Shown piece by piece: positions 10,736 to 21,975 of a DNA stretch of 51,908 nt. The DNA comes from Lingula anatina (Eukaryota > Brachiopoda > Lingulata > Lingulida > Lingulidae), in contig NW_019774158.1 in NCBI RefSeq assembly GCF_001039355.2, positions 551,216 to 603,123 on the forward strand. The letters run 5' to 3'. Within the stretch, counting starts at the first letter, position 1; every line of letters begins with the position of its first letter. The notes under the pieces are model-generated. The model searched no databases. It saw nothing but the letters and a program-made list of their open reading frames with translations, and was not told the origin of the DNA. The position numbers and the translations under genes are program-made.

Positions 10736-12793
10736 CACTGTAAAAACAGTGTTTAGCTCCTAAACACATTTCTAAGCGCCTGTTTTGTCTCACTTTTTCG
10801 ACTCGTTTAGCTCCTAACATGCGTAGCTCCTTAACATGTTACACGCTTGTGTTTAGCAGTATGACGCGTTTGACGGCTTATAAATGTAGGGTGTATTTGT
10901 TTAACTTTTAGGTGCTAAGGGTTTCAACTGTTTTAGTCGAACACACGCGAGCGCACGCGCGCGCGCACACACACACACACAGACGAACTCACGGTCACCT
11001 TTATCTGCCAAAGTTATCTCTTTCTATAACAGGGTACCGTGAACTGTCAACATCGTTGACTTCCCACTATCATATTTACAGCTGGACTTATTCATCCTTG
11101 TGTTAGCTGACCTTGCGAGGAATTTTATTGGAATGTATTTCTGAAAAGCAGGTTAGGAAAATTCACTATTTTATAAAGGCACGAAACAACTATCATTTTT
11201 ACTTTAAAACCCCTTTCTCCATATTTTGATAAAATGCGTTACGGTATTGATATCTATTTATTTTTTCCGGAAGTAATGAACAATAGAACATCAGGATGAC
11301 TATACTACCTTATTTAAGCTTTCATCACATGCTGGTTATTTCGGTACCGATAGTCCGAATATTGTACAATTCGCACCGCTCTAGTCGCCGACTAACCCCA
11401 AGCCCATTTTGGAATTAACCACTAACTGTAGTTCAAACAGCATAAGACGTGTTTTGGTTATTTATATAAAAAACTGTTTTCAAAACATTATAAAATGTTT
11501 TTCCAGAATGTTATAAACACGCTGATAAAACTCCACAAAATGACGTTACATGTATCATAAAATTTTGTAGAAACGGTCTTCGAATCTTTTTGCAAATTAT
11601 AACGTTACTGTACATCATTTTGCATGGAGTTAAAACACCCATAACGTTACCATAATGTTCTTCTATATCATTGCCAGCATGTAACCATCTGATAACGTCG
11701 TGAAAACGTTATTTGTTATTTGGATTATTACTTAAAGGTACATATGAACCGAGCATCGGTGGAGCGTGGGCTGTCAGTTACACATATAAACCACTTCTAC
11801 AAGATTCTTAGACGACTCAAGTAAAGTCGACATGCCAAGGGACAAACTGAATAAATCACTCGATCAGCCATAAAAGAGCTTTAGACGGTTCTTAAAATTT
11901 TTGGTCAGAAATTTAACCTACTTATGTGACCTACTTTTCTGCCCCATGTATATACAGGATAGTAAGCTAACAGAAAAATCCATTCAAATATCATTTTTCG
12001 GGTAATATTAATCAATGCCTTCTGGCAATTTTCTTAATTATATTTTTTGAAACTATATACTGGTATTTGGTTGGTTTTTGAGCAAAAAATTGACTTTGTA
12101 TGCATCTTAAATAGGCCTATTATAAATAAGCACGCGTTACTGCAAGGAAGGACACCAAGCGTTAGAGCAGACTGCTCCACGCCTTCAACAGCTCCACACG
12201 TTTACGAGGGGAAGTGTTAAGCCAAATTGTTGAGCCTGGTAATAAACTTATGGGACTGGTGAAACTAATCACATAGCTAAAAGTGCGACACTGTTAAACA
12301 TTTTTATTTCTTCTGAAAGAAGCTTGAAAAGCTAAACTTGTTGTTCAGCTACCCTCTACCAGGGCGACAGATTGATTTTTCACAGATATTCACAGATATG
12401 TCTCTAGATAAATAGATAGTCATTTTGGTCTGATGTCGACTCAGCAAAAAATGTCCCCAAGAACTGCGGTCTTCGTATAGGGTATTGTCCAGCAGCTCCA
12501 CGCGTTTAGGAATTCCACACCTATAGCAGCTCCATATGTTAAGCAGCCTCACGCGCTTAGCAGGGGAAGTGCTTAGCCAATGTGCTTAGCTTGTGATAGA
12601 CTTATTATAGATCCATATACCGGTGAAGCTAAGCACATAGCTAAACGTGTAACACTGCCAACGTGTCTAGAATTTTCTTCTGTGAAACGCTTGAAAAGCT
12701 AGACGTGCTTATCTTTTACACATATTTCTAAATGCGTATAGGTGCTTAACGTATGTTGTATGTATTTAAATGCTAAGCACTGTTTTTACAGTG
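10736..12793 (+). mobile_element. CACTGTAAAAACAGTG-ended DNA transposon, full length (copy B)
   Basis: 2,058 bp. It starts CACTGTAAAAACAGTG and ends CACTGTTTTTACAGTG, an inverted repeat that extends inward with TTAGC/GCTAA. It interrupts a LINE ORF, and deleting the element plus one TA restores that frame, so the target duplication is TA. Copies of TTAGCTCC/GGAGCTAA-type motifs lie near both ends. No transposase is recognisable. TA duplication fits Tc1/mariner-like and some other superfamilies; the CACTG terminus alone would suggest CACTA or Transib, which the TA duplication argues against. Confidence 0.85.
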
Positions 12794-13330
12794 TACAGCA
12801 AAATTAAGAATTCCTATGAAGCTGAGCCATATTTGGCATTAAAAGTCCGTTTTACATATAAAAAAATTCTAGCCAAAATGAGGGTCAGTGTCCACGAGTT
12901 AGAGATTGAAAGAGGCAGATATACCCACCCCAAAACAAAAATTGAGGACAGAAAGTGTCCTCACTGTAATGCAGTGGAAGATGAAGCTCACTTTTTTCTT
13001 GAGTGTACTACTTATAAACTAGACAGAGAAACATTATTTGCTGCCTTACCAGAGGTAAATGTGCAGGGTCTAACAGACGATACACTATCCGCCCTATTAA
13101 ATGTGTCAAATGAGAGAGGTGTGTCCGCACTTTAAAGTTTATAAACAGTGCTATGAGAAAACGGAAGCTATCCAAATCGAGATAACACCTGGTATTATAC
13201 TTTTGTAAGTTTATTATTACTACATGTATTTAAACTTAAGTATATTATAATTAGTAGTGTAGAGAGCCTATAAATGTACACTCATTTCATGTGCTCAATA
13301 AATTATTATTATTATTTTTATTATTATTAG
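12794..13330 (+). pseudogene. LINE reverse-transcriptase relic, C-terminal zinc-knuckle part and 3' tail
   Basis: Encodes about 113 aa ending at 13135, with LAKMRVSVHELEIERGRY followed by C-x2-C...H-x4-C (CPHCNAVEDEAHFFLEC). This is a zf-RVT-like C-terminus typical of non-LTR retrotransposons. The 3' end has CAATAAATTATTATT and an (ATT)n tail near 13300-13330, like the microsatellite tails of some LINE families. It belongs with 10638-10735, from which it was separated by the DNA transposon. Confidence 0.8.
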
Positions 13331-13570
13331 AACACACTTGACTTAACGGTGTATCTTATGTAAAAAATCAACTGATTTAAGAAATTTGCTGAAATTTCTG
13401 GGGGGCTGGAGATTAGAAAACGCTGGAAATTAGTTACATGTAAATATACCTGCTTGTTTATGTTATTCTTATCTCACGACATGACTTTATTAACATAGCA
13501 ATGATTAAAACCTACGGCGCTGAGAAATTTCAGAAGGCATCAGCTTACAGTAGACATTTCTGATTTTCAG

Positions 13571-14610
13571 AAAAAAAAATGGTCATAAGCGGGGGCGTCA
13601 TAGCAGGGATAGTAGTTGCCGTACTGGTGGTGATTGGTCTCATGGTGGCATCTTTTCTCTGCGGTCGTTACCAGCTTTGGCGCAAACTGCCATGTCTTCG
13701 TAAGAGACGCGATGTTGATGGTGAACATAATGACGGCTTCGATCCAGAAAGTGGGACGAAAATGGAAGTAACTCCACCAATGGCTTATGAAGAGGACCGC
13801 AATCCCACTCAGTCGATGTACTTGGATTTGCAGGGCACTTTGCCGCCGCCATCGCCCCTACCACGGTCCAGCAAGAACCTCCAACCGCAGCCAAAGACGG
13901 AGGATCAAGATGATGGAGATATATACGAAAACGCGTCAGATTCACTCCCCAGGAGCAAAGAGGGGGCGGATATCCTGCCAGACACCAGTGGCGACCCTCG
14001 GAAAAGTGGTGCAACAGAATCTGGCGGGACCACCTCCCAAAGCGGAAACCCTGGCGACGAAAATCATGAAACTCAAGAAGAGGATGGTGACATTTATTCC
14101 GACGACCCAAGCAACAGGCCTCTCAGCGTCAGTGATGCTGAAGGTGATGTTGCACAAGAAGGCGCTGATGATATTTACGACATCCCTAAAAGCACAGCAA
14201 TGGAGACACCAGGAACTAAAGAGTCTAAAGAAACAGTACATGATGACGCAATCAACGTTGACGGCCATGTGATCTCCGGTAAAGGGAACGAAGCGCAGTC
14301 GAATGGGAAGGACGAAAGCCGACAGCCGACAACCGTGGTCGACCCCGAGGATGTCCTCGACATTGCTTGCGCTGAAAAGGAAGAACCCTACCCTGGAAAC
14401 CTCGAACAGGAGGGAGAAGACGAGCAAAATACGGGCAGCGACACCTATGCTCCAGCGGTTATTGCTCATCCAGCGCCGCCTATTGGTGAACGGGACAGTA
14501 AAATTAGTGGCTCGTCTGCCCATAAAAATGGGGAAAACTCCGTGGTGAGGGAAATTCAAGGAGAATCAGATGACTTTTATGAAGACATGACGTTGTCAAC
14601 GAAAATATGA
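13571..14610 (+). CDS. Transmembrane plus acidic tyrosine-motif cytoplasmic tail (probable last exon of a receptor)
   Basis: The open frame from the ATG at 13579 gives 343 aa, but TTTTCAG immediately before 13571 is a good splice acceptor, and the frame enters in phase 1 with two Lys codons before the Met. It is therefore probably a 3' terminal exon, not a complete gene. Residues 4-28 are a hydrophobic membrane segment, followed by a basic stop-transfer stretch (KLPCLRKRRD). The tail is acidic and predicted disordered, with Tyr at about 70, 81, 116, 173, 200, 290 and 334. Five of these follow one pattern: GDIYENA, GDIYSDD, DDIYDIP, SDTYAPA, DDFYEDM. Such motifs are typical of sites phosphorylated by Src/Syk-type kinases and bound by SH2 domains (YDIP resembles a YxxP site); this is inference. 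The nearest upstream in-phase partner is the TSP1 gene. Its 3' end is duplicated as fragments at about 21980 and 31334. No family name is assigned. Confidence 0.65.
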
Positions 14611-15912
14611 AAGAAAAACAATTTGCAATTATGATTGTTTGCTCTAAGAATCGCTGGGTGGAGATTGTAAAATACTAATATATTGCCACGAATATCATTT
14701 TATATATTTTAGTACGATGCAGTGTATGTGTTTGTTTTCTGCTCGATTGATGAACAATCTTGTTTGCATGTAATATCTTATTATTTAGTTAAATATTGTC
14801 TAATCTTTCATGACTCAAGATTCAAACGAAACTCCACCAAGGTTTTTGTTGGAGGAGCTTTCGTGGATCAAGCAACTGATTGAAGCTGGTATTATAATTT
14901 TTTTTTTTATTTTTTTTTTCAAGACTTTGACATTATTAGGAGGTAGCAGCTAGGTTTAGCCTCACAGTTACATTGCTTGTATAATGATATGAGGAAAGAG
15001 GTGTGAATTACACATATCTAATTCATATATAAAATATATGACTATAACTTATCATTTGTTTTTGCTATTTTGTTAAGTTTTAAGCGCAGATTGAAAAAGT
15101 TTATCTCAATTTGAGAAATTTGAAATATAACCTAGAGAGAAAGAATAAAGCATTTTTTTATAGAAAGCACATCAGTGGAATTTTAATGCAGCGTCTTAAT
15201 GTCGTAACAGGGATAAATTAGGTAAATTATTTTCAAGATTTATCAATTTCCTTGAGTTAATGTTGACGAGTCAGAATGTATACAGCTAACAATGATCTCA
15301 ATCTTTTGATAACTTCAACAGTTGATTGAGTGGTCCAAGATGCTATAGCATTATCTATTCCTTATTGTTATATTCGATAATCATTGCCTCATTATCTTAA
15401 AAGTGTGCTTACTTTACGTGATGATGATAGAAGGTACTCCAGTTGTCAATTATATTTACGTATTATTCGTCATGTTCGTCTTCTTCAACGGGTTAATCAG
15501 TGCACATAAATCTAATACCTAGTTTAAGGGACACTTTGGAAAGAATGAATGCAAATTTATGTGAGGTAGCCTAAGCACTGTCTGTTGGTTCACTTTATCA
15601 ATACCACTGGCGTTAATCAGTATTTATTAAGTATCATACAAGTGCCGCGTACAGATTATGAAGGGGTCGCGATTATCCTGCTAAAAAAACACGTAGCCTG
15701 AATTGATTATTTAACATTGAACGCAGCCGAATATTTTGGAGGTCGAGTTATATTTTTCTCACAAGCTCCTACTCACTGGAACTTCAACTCGATACAACAT
15801 TTGAAGAAAGGATTATTTTGAAAAGAATGTGAATAACGATTAATTCAGGTCTCTTATGAGACTATAGTGACATATTACGGAAGGCGATGTGACACAAGAC
15901 ACGTATGATATG

Positions 15913-16140
15913 TACATGTACCGGTAGTTACTATACACGTACAATAGAGGGTCATATGGGGGGGGGGGGGGTAGTAATCACGGTTTACGGGAAACAAAAT
16001 CATTAAATCATAAATCACAATATATATATATATACTCTGATTTATGATTTAATGATTTTGTTTCCCGTAAACCGTGATTACTACCCCCCCCCCCCATATG
16101 ACCCTCTATTGTACGTGTATAGTAACTACCGGTACATGTA
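15913..16140. repeat. Near-perfect 105/103-bp hairpin-forming inverted repeat
   Basis: The left arm 15913-16017 and right arm 16038-16140 are reverse complements, separated by a 20-bp (AT)n-containing loop. The only difference I find is homopolymer length (14 G against 12 C). The paralogous spacer in unit 3 (about 32865-32910) has a single diverged copy of arm-like sequence, so the inversion is a local fold-back duplication, or an assembly artefact, specific to unit 1. Confidence 0.9.
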
Positions 16141-16610
16141 ATGATATATATATCACTGACAATGCAAGTCCGGCGAGTTAAAATCACGAATCACCGAGTA
16201 TAATGACTTCAATGCACGGTGGACGAGGAATAAAAGCTGCATTCACGAGTCATGGGAATGGTTTGCTTCACGGATCACGTTTTATAATATGATTTTTTTT
16301 ACTTTCACGAGTAATGAAACTATACATTGGGACCCTGGCACTAACTGCAGTTACATGTACCGGTTAAGAGTTCAGACGGGAGATATTTATAACTAGTTAC
16401 AATCTAACTAGCCTGATAGGGATATCAGAGGAAATAGAGGCTGCGAGGTACACGGTAGCCCTACCTAGCAGACGAATATTGGTCAACAGTGAACTTTAAC
16501 AAAATGTGTGGCCCGTGCCTTGGATTCAATGGAAATTAGAAGATATGATAAAATCAAAAGGGATTTAACGGTATTGGGGGAGAGGTGGCTCATAAATAAG
16601 GACAGACTAG

Positions 16611-16708
16611 CCCAGCAGGCAAACGACATTGATTCTACGTTGATTCAACGTTGATCCACCAAAATTAACGTTGATTCAACGGTGAATCAATGTAGTTTGT
16701 CTGCTGGG
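16611..16708. mobile_element. CCCAGCAG fold-back MITE
   Basis: 98 bp starting CCCAGCAGGCAAACGACATT and ending with the imperfect reverse complement (…TGTCTGCTGGG); the interior repeats ACGTTGATTCAACG. The paralogous sites at about 23876 and 33207 (ACTAGCAACTGC and CCTAGCAAGTGC) lack it, so it inserted into unit 1 or was lost from the others. The target duplication is too short to define (AG possible). Confidence 0.8.
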
Positions 16709-17990
16709 AGGAAATGCTCAGTGGCAGCGAGTAAAAACCAACAAAATTAACCTACATAGGTATATTTCATCAGCTCTTTTTAATTGCGGTCTATTGAATA
16801 ACTGTAAATACACCATGATTTGCGTGTCACCGGTGTTTAGCAAAACACCATCGAGTTGCGCATAGAGTTTCACCTAGCAACTAGTTAGTCTGCATATAGA
16901 ACATCGGACTAGCTAGTCCACGGATCAAATATGATCGACCTACTTGAATGCGTGTTGCATTATCCCTGCGGGGAATCTATTCAGTGTCTAAAAGGGTATT
17001 AGACGACAAGCTTTTAAATGGGTGACCGTTTTTTGGTCCGCGGTTCTGATGGCAGCCCTAGATTGTATTCACAACCAGGTGATTCGCGAACTAACTTGTC
17101 CGAGGATCAAATATGCTGCACACTGGAAAGCCAGTCGTATAATCCCCTAACAATAATGTAATGGATACTCCGCCTCCCACACGCGCTGTCTGAACAGTAG
17201 AGGAACTATTGAACCTCGAATTGCTTTCAATTGGGCCGCGCCATATTTGATCAACGGACTAGTTAACTCGCGGATCAAGTGGTTGTGAATGCTCTCTTAG
17301 AAAAGATGGAAGTTTGACTGAACGCTTCAACTTCAAACTAAATGACCCATAATAATAAAATGAATTTTCAAATGCAAACAAAACGATTAACGAATACACT
17401 AAAAAAAAAAGAAAAAAATTGCCATACACTTGGCAATATACCAACTAACTTATCATTTACTATTTATCAGTATTTATAACATTGAGTGCCGTAGAAAGAT
17501 AAACAAGGGCCGGTCCTCAATGATTTCTTCTTAAAAAAGATTATTATTATCACGCAAGCGTCTCAAGCTTATGAAGACAAAGCATTTAAGTTGTGTGACA
17601 CATTTAAGTTAGAAATATTAACAACACAAGTGTGTACAGTGTATGCTACGCGTGATAATGAATTATTGAGAAACAATGTAAGAAGAAGGTTGTAATTAAA
17701 GATATGAATTTGCGTAGTTGGATGGCTGACAATCTGTTTCATGTATCAATTATTAACCACAAACAAACAAATATACGACTACACACATGTACCTGAGCAA
17801 AAAGCAGTTACAAAGTACAAAACACAAGTTACCAAGTGAAATAATATTATCTGACTTGATAAATGAAGATATACGGTAAACGTGTGTAATCTAGTGTACA
17901 TAGTTCACTTATCTAGCTAACAACCGACGAACTCGGCTATCATATGCAGAGGCTTGTGGAATACGTGACAGAAGGCAACACACGTACAGT

Positions 17991-18027
17991 TGCTTCTATA
18001 TACTGATGTCCTGATCTTAACGGCTCG
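17991..18027 (+). promoter_or_regulatory. Putative 5' leader exon end / promoter region of LRR1
   Basis: TTGCTTCTATATACTGATGTCC is followed by CTCG|GTAAGTAGT, a near-ideal splice donor at 18028. The same block occurs at the equivalent place in units 2 (25579) and 3 (34420). With the acceptor at 18637 this predicts a non-coding leader exon and a 610-bp first intron. The exon's 5' end is not determined; the TATATA lies too close to the donor to be a normal TATA box for it. Confidence 0.5.
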
Positions 18028-18637
18028 GTAAGTAGTAGGCCTATAGGTGTATTTTTCTTTCATAAGCTGAATATATTACTTATTTATCTCAATTAAAAGA
18101 GCAACAGATTTTTGGTAAAACAAGCGATTGCTGGGTGTCATTTTGTTTCACTTTCAAATAGGTTCACTTATCAGTGTACAGAGGTTCACTTATCAGTGTA
18201 CAGAAAGTAATGAAGAACAATGGCGGGCAAAGACATAACTGCTATCTTTGCAAAGGCAGTTCTTCAGCACAACCACTGCAATTGAACTGGCAATCAAAAG
18301 TTCTAGGGCATATATATGTTTGAAACTATGTCAGACATACGTTCTTACCTTTTCTTATTGTAGTATTATCATTTGTATTACAGCCATCATTATTAACAAT
18401 TCTACCAGTAGTATTACTACATAAACTACACTGTTCAAATACATATATTACTCTCTGTGTTTGATGGCATGCTAGTTAGTAGCTTTCAACATTGTTGTCC
18501 TTGCCCGTCTCTTTTTCTGGTAGGTGTTGAATACAGTGTTTAAGATTACCCTAAATCTGAAATGTTGTTTATAGAAACCAGCTAATATCTATACTTATTT
18601 GTGTGGATATTTTGATTTTTCTATTTCTTACTTTCAG

Positions 18638-20533
18638 GTCAAAATGGTTCCCGGATGTCTCCTTCTTTTCTGTGCAAGTCTACTTGTCGCAGTACCCTCA
18701 ATATGCCAAGGAGCATGTTCCATCAATCCTTACTGCTCAGACTGTGCCAATTATACTGAAGAAGGACAGACAAAATGGAGATTCTACTGCAACCCTTACA
18801 GTGGATCCTATATAGATTCTTCACATTTTACGGCTATCAACGATACGGTTGATTTTTTTCAAGTCAAATATTTTTCATCGAGTTCTAGACTTGACATCAA
18901 CAGTGGCGCTTTCCGAAATATCCCTTATATCGCATTTGCAGACATAAGGAACACACGAAGCACCAATCCTTATATAAGTTCAAGTGCTTTCTATTACGGT
19001 GTGCAGAACAGCCTGCAAACTTTGTTGTTTCGGAGCTCCTACATTACCGCCGTCCCCTCAGCCATAAGGTATCTAACGGCTTTACAAGAGCTGGACCTTG
19101 GAAACAATAGAATAACTGGTGACCCATATAACTATCTAAGTTACCTGACATCACTCCAGACGCTGTGGCTTGACAACAACCGCCTATATAGTAGTATCCC
19201 AGCATCCTTGGAGCATCTACCTCATTTCCGGAAATTGTCACTCGCAAGCTGCTACCTAAACCGGAGTTCTGTTACGTCATTCGGCAAGCTTCCCAGATCA
19301 TTAGAATGGCTGAACCTTTATAATAATTTCCAACTTTATGAAGTGCCTTCGGGTGTTGGCTTGCTTCGGAATCTGACCTATTTAAACATGGAACACTGTG
19401 GTCTGAACTCTCTGCCGGTCAATGTCTTTGCCAATTTGAACAAGCTGGAGTTCCTAGATCTAAGTGAAAACCCAGGTATTGTTCCCACTCTCGCTGTCCT
19501 TGTCCATCAGAAGTCCTTGAAGACTCTTAGACTTTCTTCCTTAGGTTCTTCATTGACAGACATACCTAATGCAATATCAGGAATGGAAAAGCTGGTAGAA
19601 CTTGTCCTAAGTTACAATGGAATACGAGAAGTAAATCATGATCAATTTGCAAAACTGATACAGTTAAGAAAACTCAACCTGTACCGCAATAAAATAGCTT
19701 TTCTTGACCCGCTGTCATTCCAAGTTTGTGACCATCTGGAGGAATTGGACCTAAGCTATAATCTTATACACGAAGTGAGCCCTATCCTCTATGTTCCCCA
19801 GTCCCTAAAGGTACTTAAGCTGAACGGAAATAAATTTGACACGCTTGACAAGTGTATAATTGCAAACTTACTGGCATATCTTCAAAAGTCGTACATTTCA
19901 AGCGATCTTTTCATTTGCGATTGTCGTTTGGCCTGGGTTCGAAAACTGTCAGAGGCTTTCGGCTCCAGGGTAAGTTTTAGTGGATCGTGTTATCTCCCAA
20001 TAGAGCTATACGGTCAGTCAGTGACTTCATTTACTCTGTGTGATTGCAGTTGGGAAGACGAAAGTTTTGAAAGTTGCAACACTATCTCAACTACTCCACC
20101 AAATACAAAGACGGAACACCCGTCAGAAGTTTTAAATCGCTTCTTCGTCAATTCGGCCCAAATATCCAGTCTCCAAAAGGACCTCAGCAGCGTTCAAACT
20201 ATCACAATTGTGTCGGTATCTGTTGCCGTTGTCGCCATCGTGGCATTCGTCGCTACTCTTGTCGTTTTGCTGACTTGCTTCTTCAGGCAACGAAACCGAG
20301 TGCCTTCAAATGGGAGGAGCCTGGGTCACGTCAATCAAGATCTCCAGCTATCCGAAGGGATCCAGAGTGAAAGGTCACCTGAAGGTAGAAGTTCTGGAGA
20401 TAATTTGTATCAGAACACGCCTGGAACGTCCAGCAGTGGTACCAATGGGGCCTATGAACCTCTCAGAAAAGATGGGCGGGGTTTGACACAACATAGAGGC
20501 CATTACGCCTCCTCCCCTGTAGTTCATAAGTAA
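18638..20533 (+). CDS. LRR1: leucine-rich-repeat single-pass membrane receptor
   Basis: Start at 18644 (AAAATGG), 6 bp after the acceptor ACTTTCAG; the open frame upstream of this lies in intron and has no ATG. 629 aa in one coding exon. Residues 1-23 are a signal peptide; 25-49 an N-terminal Cys cluster (CSINPYCSDC…FYC). About 12 LRRs (LxxLxLxxNxL) span residues 124-412. A C-terminal cap begins CDCRLAWV at 425. There is a short linker, a transmembrane helix at 519-547, then RQRNR and an 82-residue cytoplasmic tail with NLYQNT (Tyr589; YxN suits a Grb2-type SH2 site) and YEPL (Tyr604; YxxL). N-glycosylation sequons include residues 36, 66, 206 and 243. Extracellular LRR proteins bind ligands on the concave face; the ligand is unknown. 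It is the first of three tandem paralogues. No TIR or kinase domain is present, so signalling would depend on adaptors. Confidence 0.88.
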   Translation, partial: VKMVPGCLLLFCASLLVAVPSICQGACSINPYCSDCANYTEEGQTKWRFYCNPYSGSYIDSSHFTAINDTVDFFQVKYFSSSSRLDINSGAFRNIPYIAFADIRNTRSTNPYISSSAFYYGVQNSLQTLLFRSSYITAVPSAIRYLTALQELDLGNNRITGDPYNYLSYLTSLQTLWLDNNRLYSSIPASLEHLPHFRKLSLASCYLNRSSVTSFGKLPRSLEWLNLYNNFQLYEVPSGVGLLRNLTYLNMEHCGLNSLPVNVFANLNKLEFLDLSENPGIVPTLAVLVHQKSLKTLRLSSLGSSLTDIPNAISGMEKLVELVLSYNGIREVNHDQFAKLIQLRKLNLYRNKIAFLDPLSFQVCDHLEELDLSYNLIHEVSPILYVPQSLKVLKLNGNKFDTLDKCIIANLLAYLQKSYISSDLFICDCRLAWVRKLSEAFGSRVSFSGSCYLPIELYGQSVTSFTLCDCSWEDESFESCNTISTTPPNTKTEHPSEVLNRFFVNSAQISSLQKDLSSVQTITIVSVSVAVVAIVAFVATLVVLLTCFFRQRNRVPSNGRSLGHVNQDLQLSEGIQSERSPEGRSSGDNLYQNTPGTSSSGTNGAYEPLRKDGRGLTQHRGHYASSPVVHK

Positions 20534-21975
20534 AGAGTAGAATATTCCCCTTCTTTGCCTTGTGCTATTGTGTCTCTGTTTTATTAAATATTTGCAGTGC
20601 AATTTGTTTTTGCGAGTGAACGAACAGTTACCCAGTTCGTAGTAATTTTCTGATTTATAAAATTTTGAATTAATCAGATCATGTGATAATATGTAGATCG
20701 GGATTCATTAGGTTTGTAAATACATATAGAAAGAACCCCATAAATATCTGCTATGTGTCAATATTGTGAGATCATGGATGTGGCAATGCTCACTAGTGTT
20801 TAAGTGTAGAACCTGCACTTGCCAACTGCATGCGCACTAGATCTGGGAACAAATAATATCCCAATAGAATGCCAGTGCTTTCTCTGTTATATCCCCAGTC
20901 AAATTTTACTGGACATGATTAAATTTGTTACGTCAGTATCAAATCCTTATTTTTATTTATTTATTTTATTTATTTTATTTATTTATTTATTTATTTATTT
21001 ATTTTTTTTTTTTTTTTTTGCTTAAATCTGTCACAAAGCGTATGTTAATATAACCGCCTATACGTGTACATGTATTATTCAGGGAGTGACCTTCACGTAC
21101 CTTGAAAGAATGTTCAATAGTCCTATATATAGTCAAAAGTAAACTAAGATATGTCGATGTTGTTTGAAATATTGTCACTGTGTTTTAGTAACAAAAATGA
21201 CTGCATTTTTATAGTTACGAAAGAGTCCACATTTATTATATATAGAATGTACATGTCAGCGCTTCAGCAAAGGTGAATAAAGGAACGCGGAATAGAGCCG
21301 ACACTTAAACACTCTGCTAGTGCCTTTCATGGTCTTACTTTGAAATTCCATATGTCATTTAGGAATTCAACATAAAAACCTTGGTGAGAGTATTTTGTTC
21401 TCTATGTGCACGGAAAATGTCCCGTTTAGTTGTGAATATAAACGCGAAATATTGTGATTATTTTGGCCTAATGTTGTAAATAGAGTGGAGAGGCTAATTG
21501 TGATTATCTTTACCAGCTTGTAGTCTTTCTTGGTTAATTACGATTTGAAATTCAAAAAGGTCAAATAATTTGTGTTCATGTATTCCTTTGATGTATCAGT
21601 CGCTCGACATGGAAATGTGTGTCGATTGCATATTATTATTATTATTATTATTATTATAACCATAGAAATAAAACCATGTAGAATAGGTGACAAAGGCGTG
21701 TTCTAATAATTCCAATTTTCCCAAACAATTGCAACATAAATTAATGAAATATAAATATTTATGCGTGATGTTGCTTATGACATCCGTATCTGGAAGTACC
21801 GGTACCAACTTTGTAAATACCGACGTGGGTATTTAACTTAAAACATTTGGTAAAAGACCATAATTTCAAAATTGGCGTTTAAAAAGAAAAAAGGATTGCA
21901 CAATTCTACACGTGACTTTATTTCCAAAGTTATAGACTATACTTGTTCCATATCCTTTTTCTGTATATTCACTCG
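20534..21975 (+). other. 3' flank of LRR1
   Basis: Probable 3' UTR and downstream sequence, similar to 29885-31325 and 39803-41400. It contains a TTTA-rich run and poly-T (20944-21020) and an (ATT)n run (21632-21658). Shared landmarks are ACTAGTGTTTAAGTGTAGAA, AAACTAAGATATGTCGATG and ATGAAATATAAATATTTAT. No gene is seen. Confidence 0.75.

Larger units (their letters stand above)
14611..17990 (+). other. Spacer of tandem unit 1
   Basis: Non-coding. It is recognisably similar along most of its length to 22180-25560 and 31560-34400; shared landmarks include TTCAACGGGTTAATCAG, AGTGCCGCGTACAGATTA and GATAGGGATATCAGAGGAAA. Unit-1-specific additions are the hairpin at 15913-16140 and the MITE at 16611-16708. 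No conserved ORF runs through the three spacers. Confidence 0.8.

Noticed and set aside
13640-14559. Long minus-strand and alternative-frame ORFs over the tail exon
   Set aside because: Shadows of the + strand coding frame; the + frame has the membrane segment and repeated Tyr motifs and its sequence recurs in the duplicated fragments.
18599-18643. Upstream in-frame extension of LRR1 (644-aa frame)
   Set aside because: It begins at TTG, not ATG, and lies before a strong splice acceptor at 18636-18637; the same is true of 27977-28003 for LRR2.
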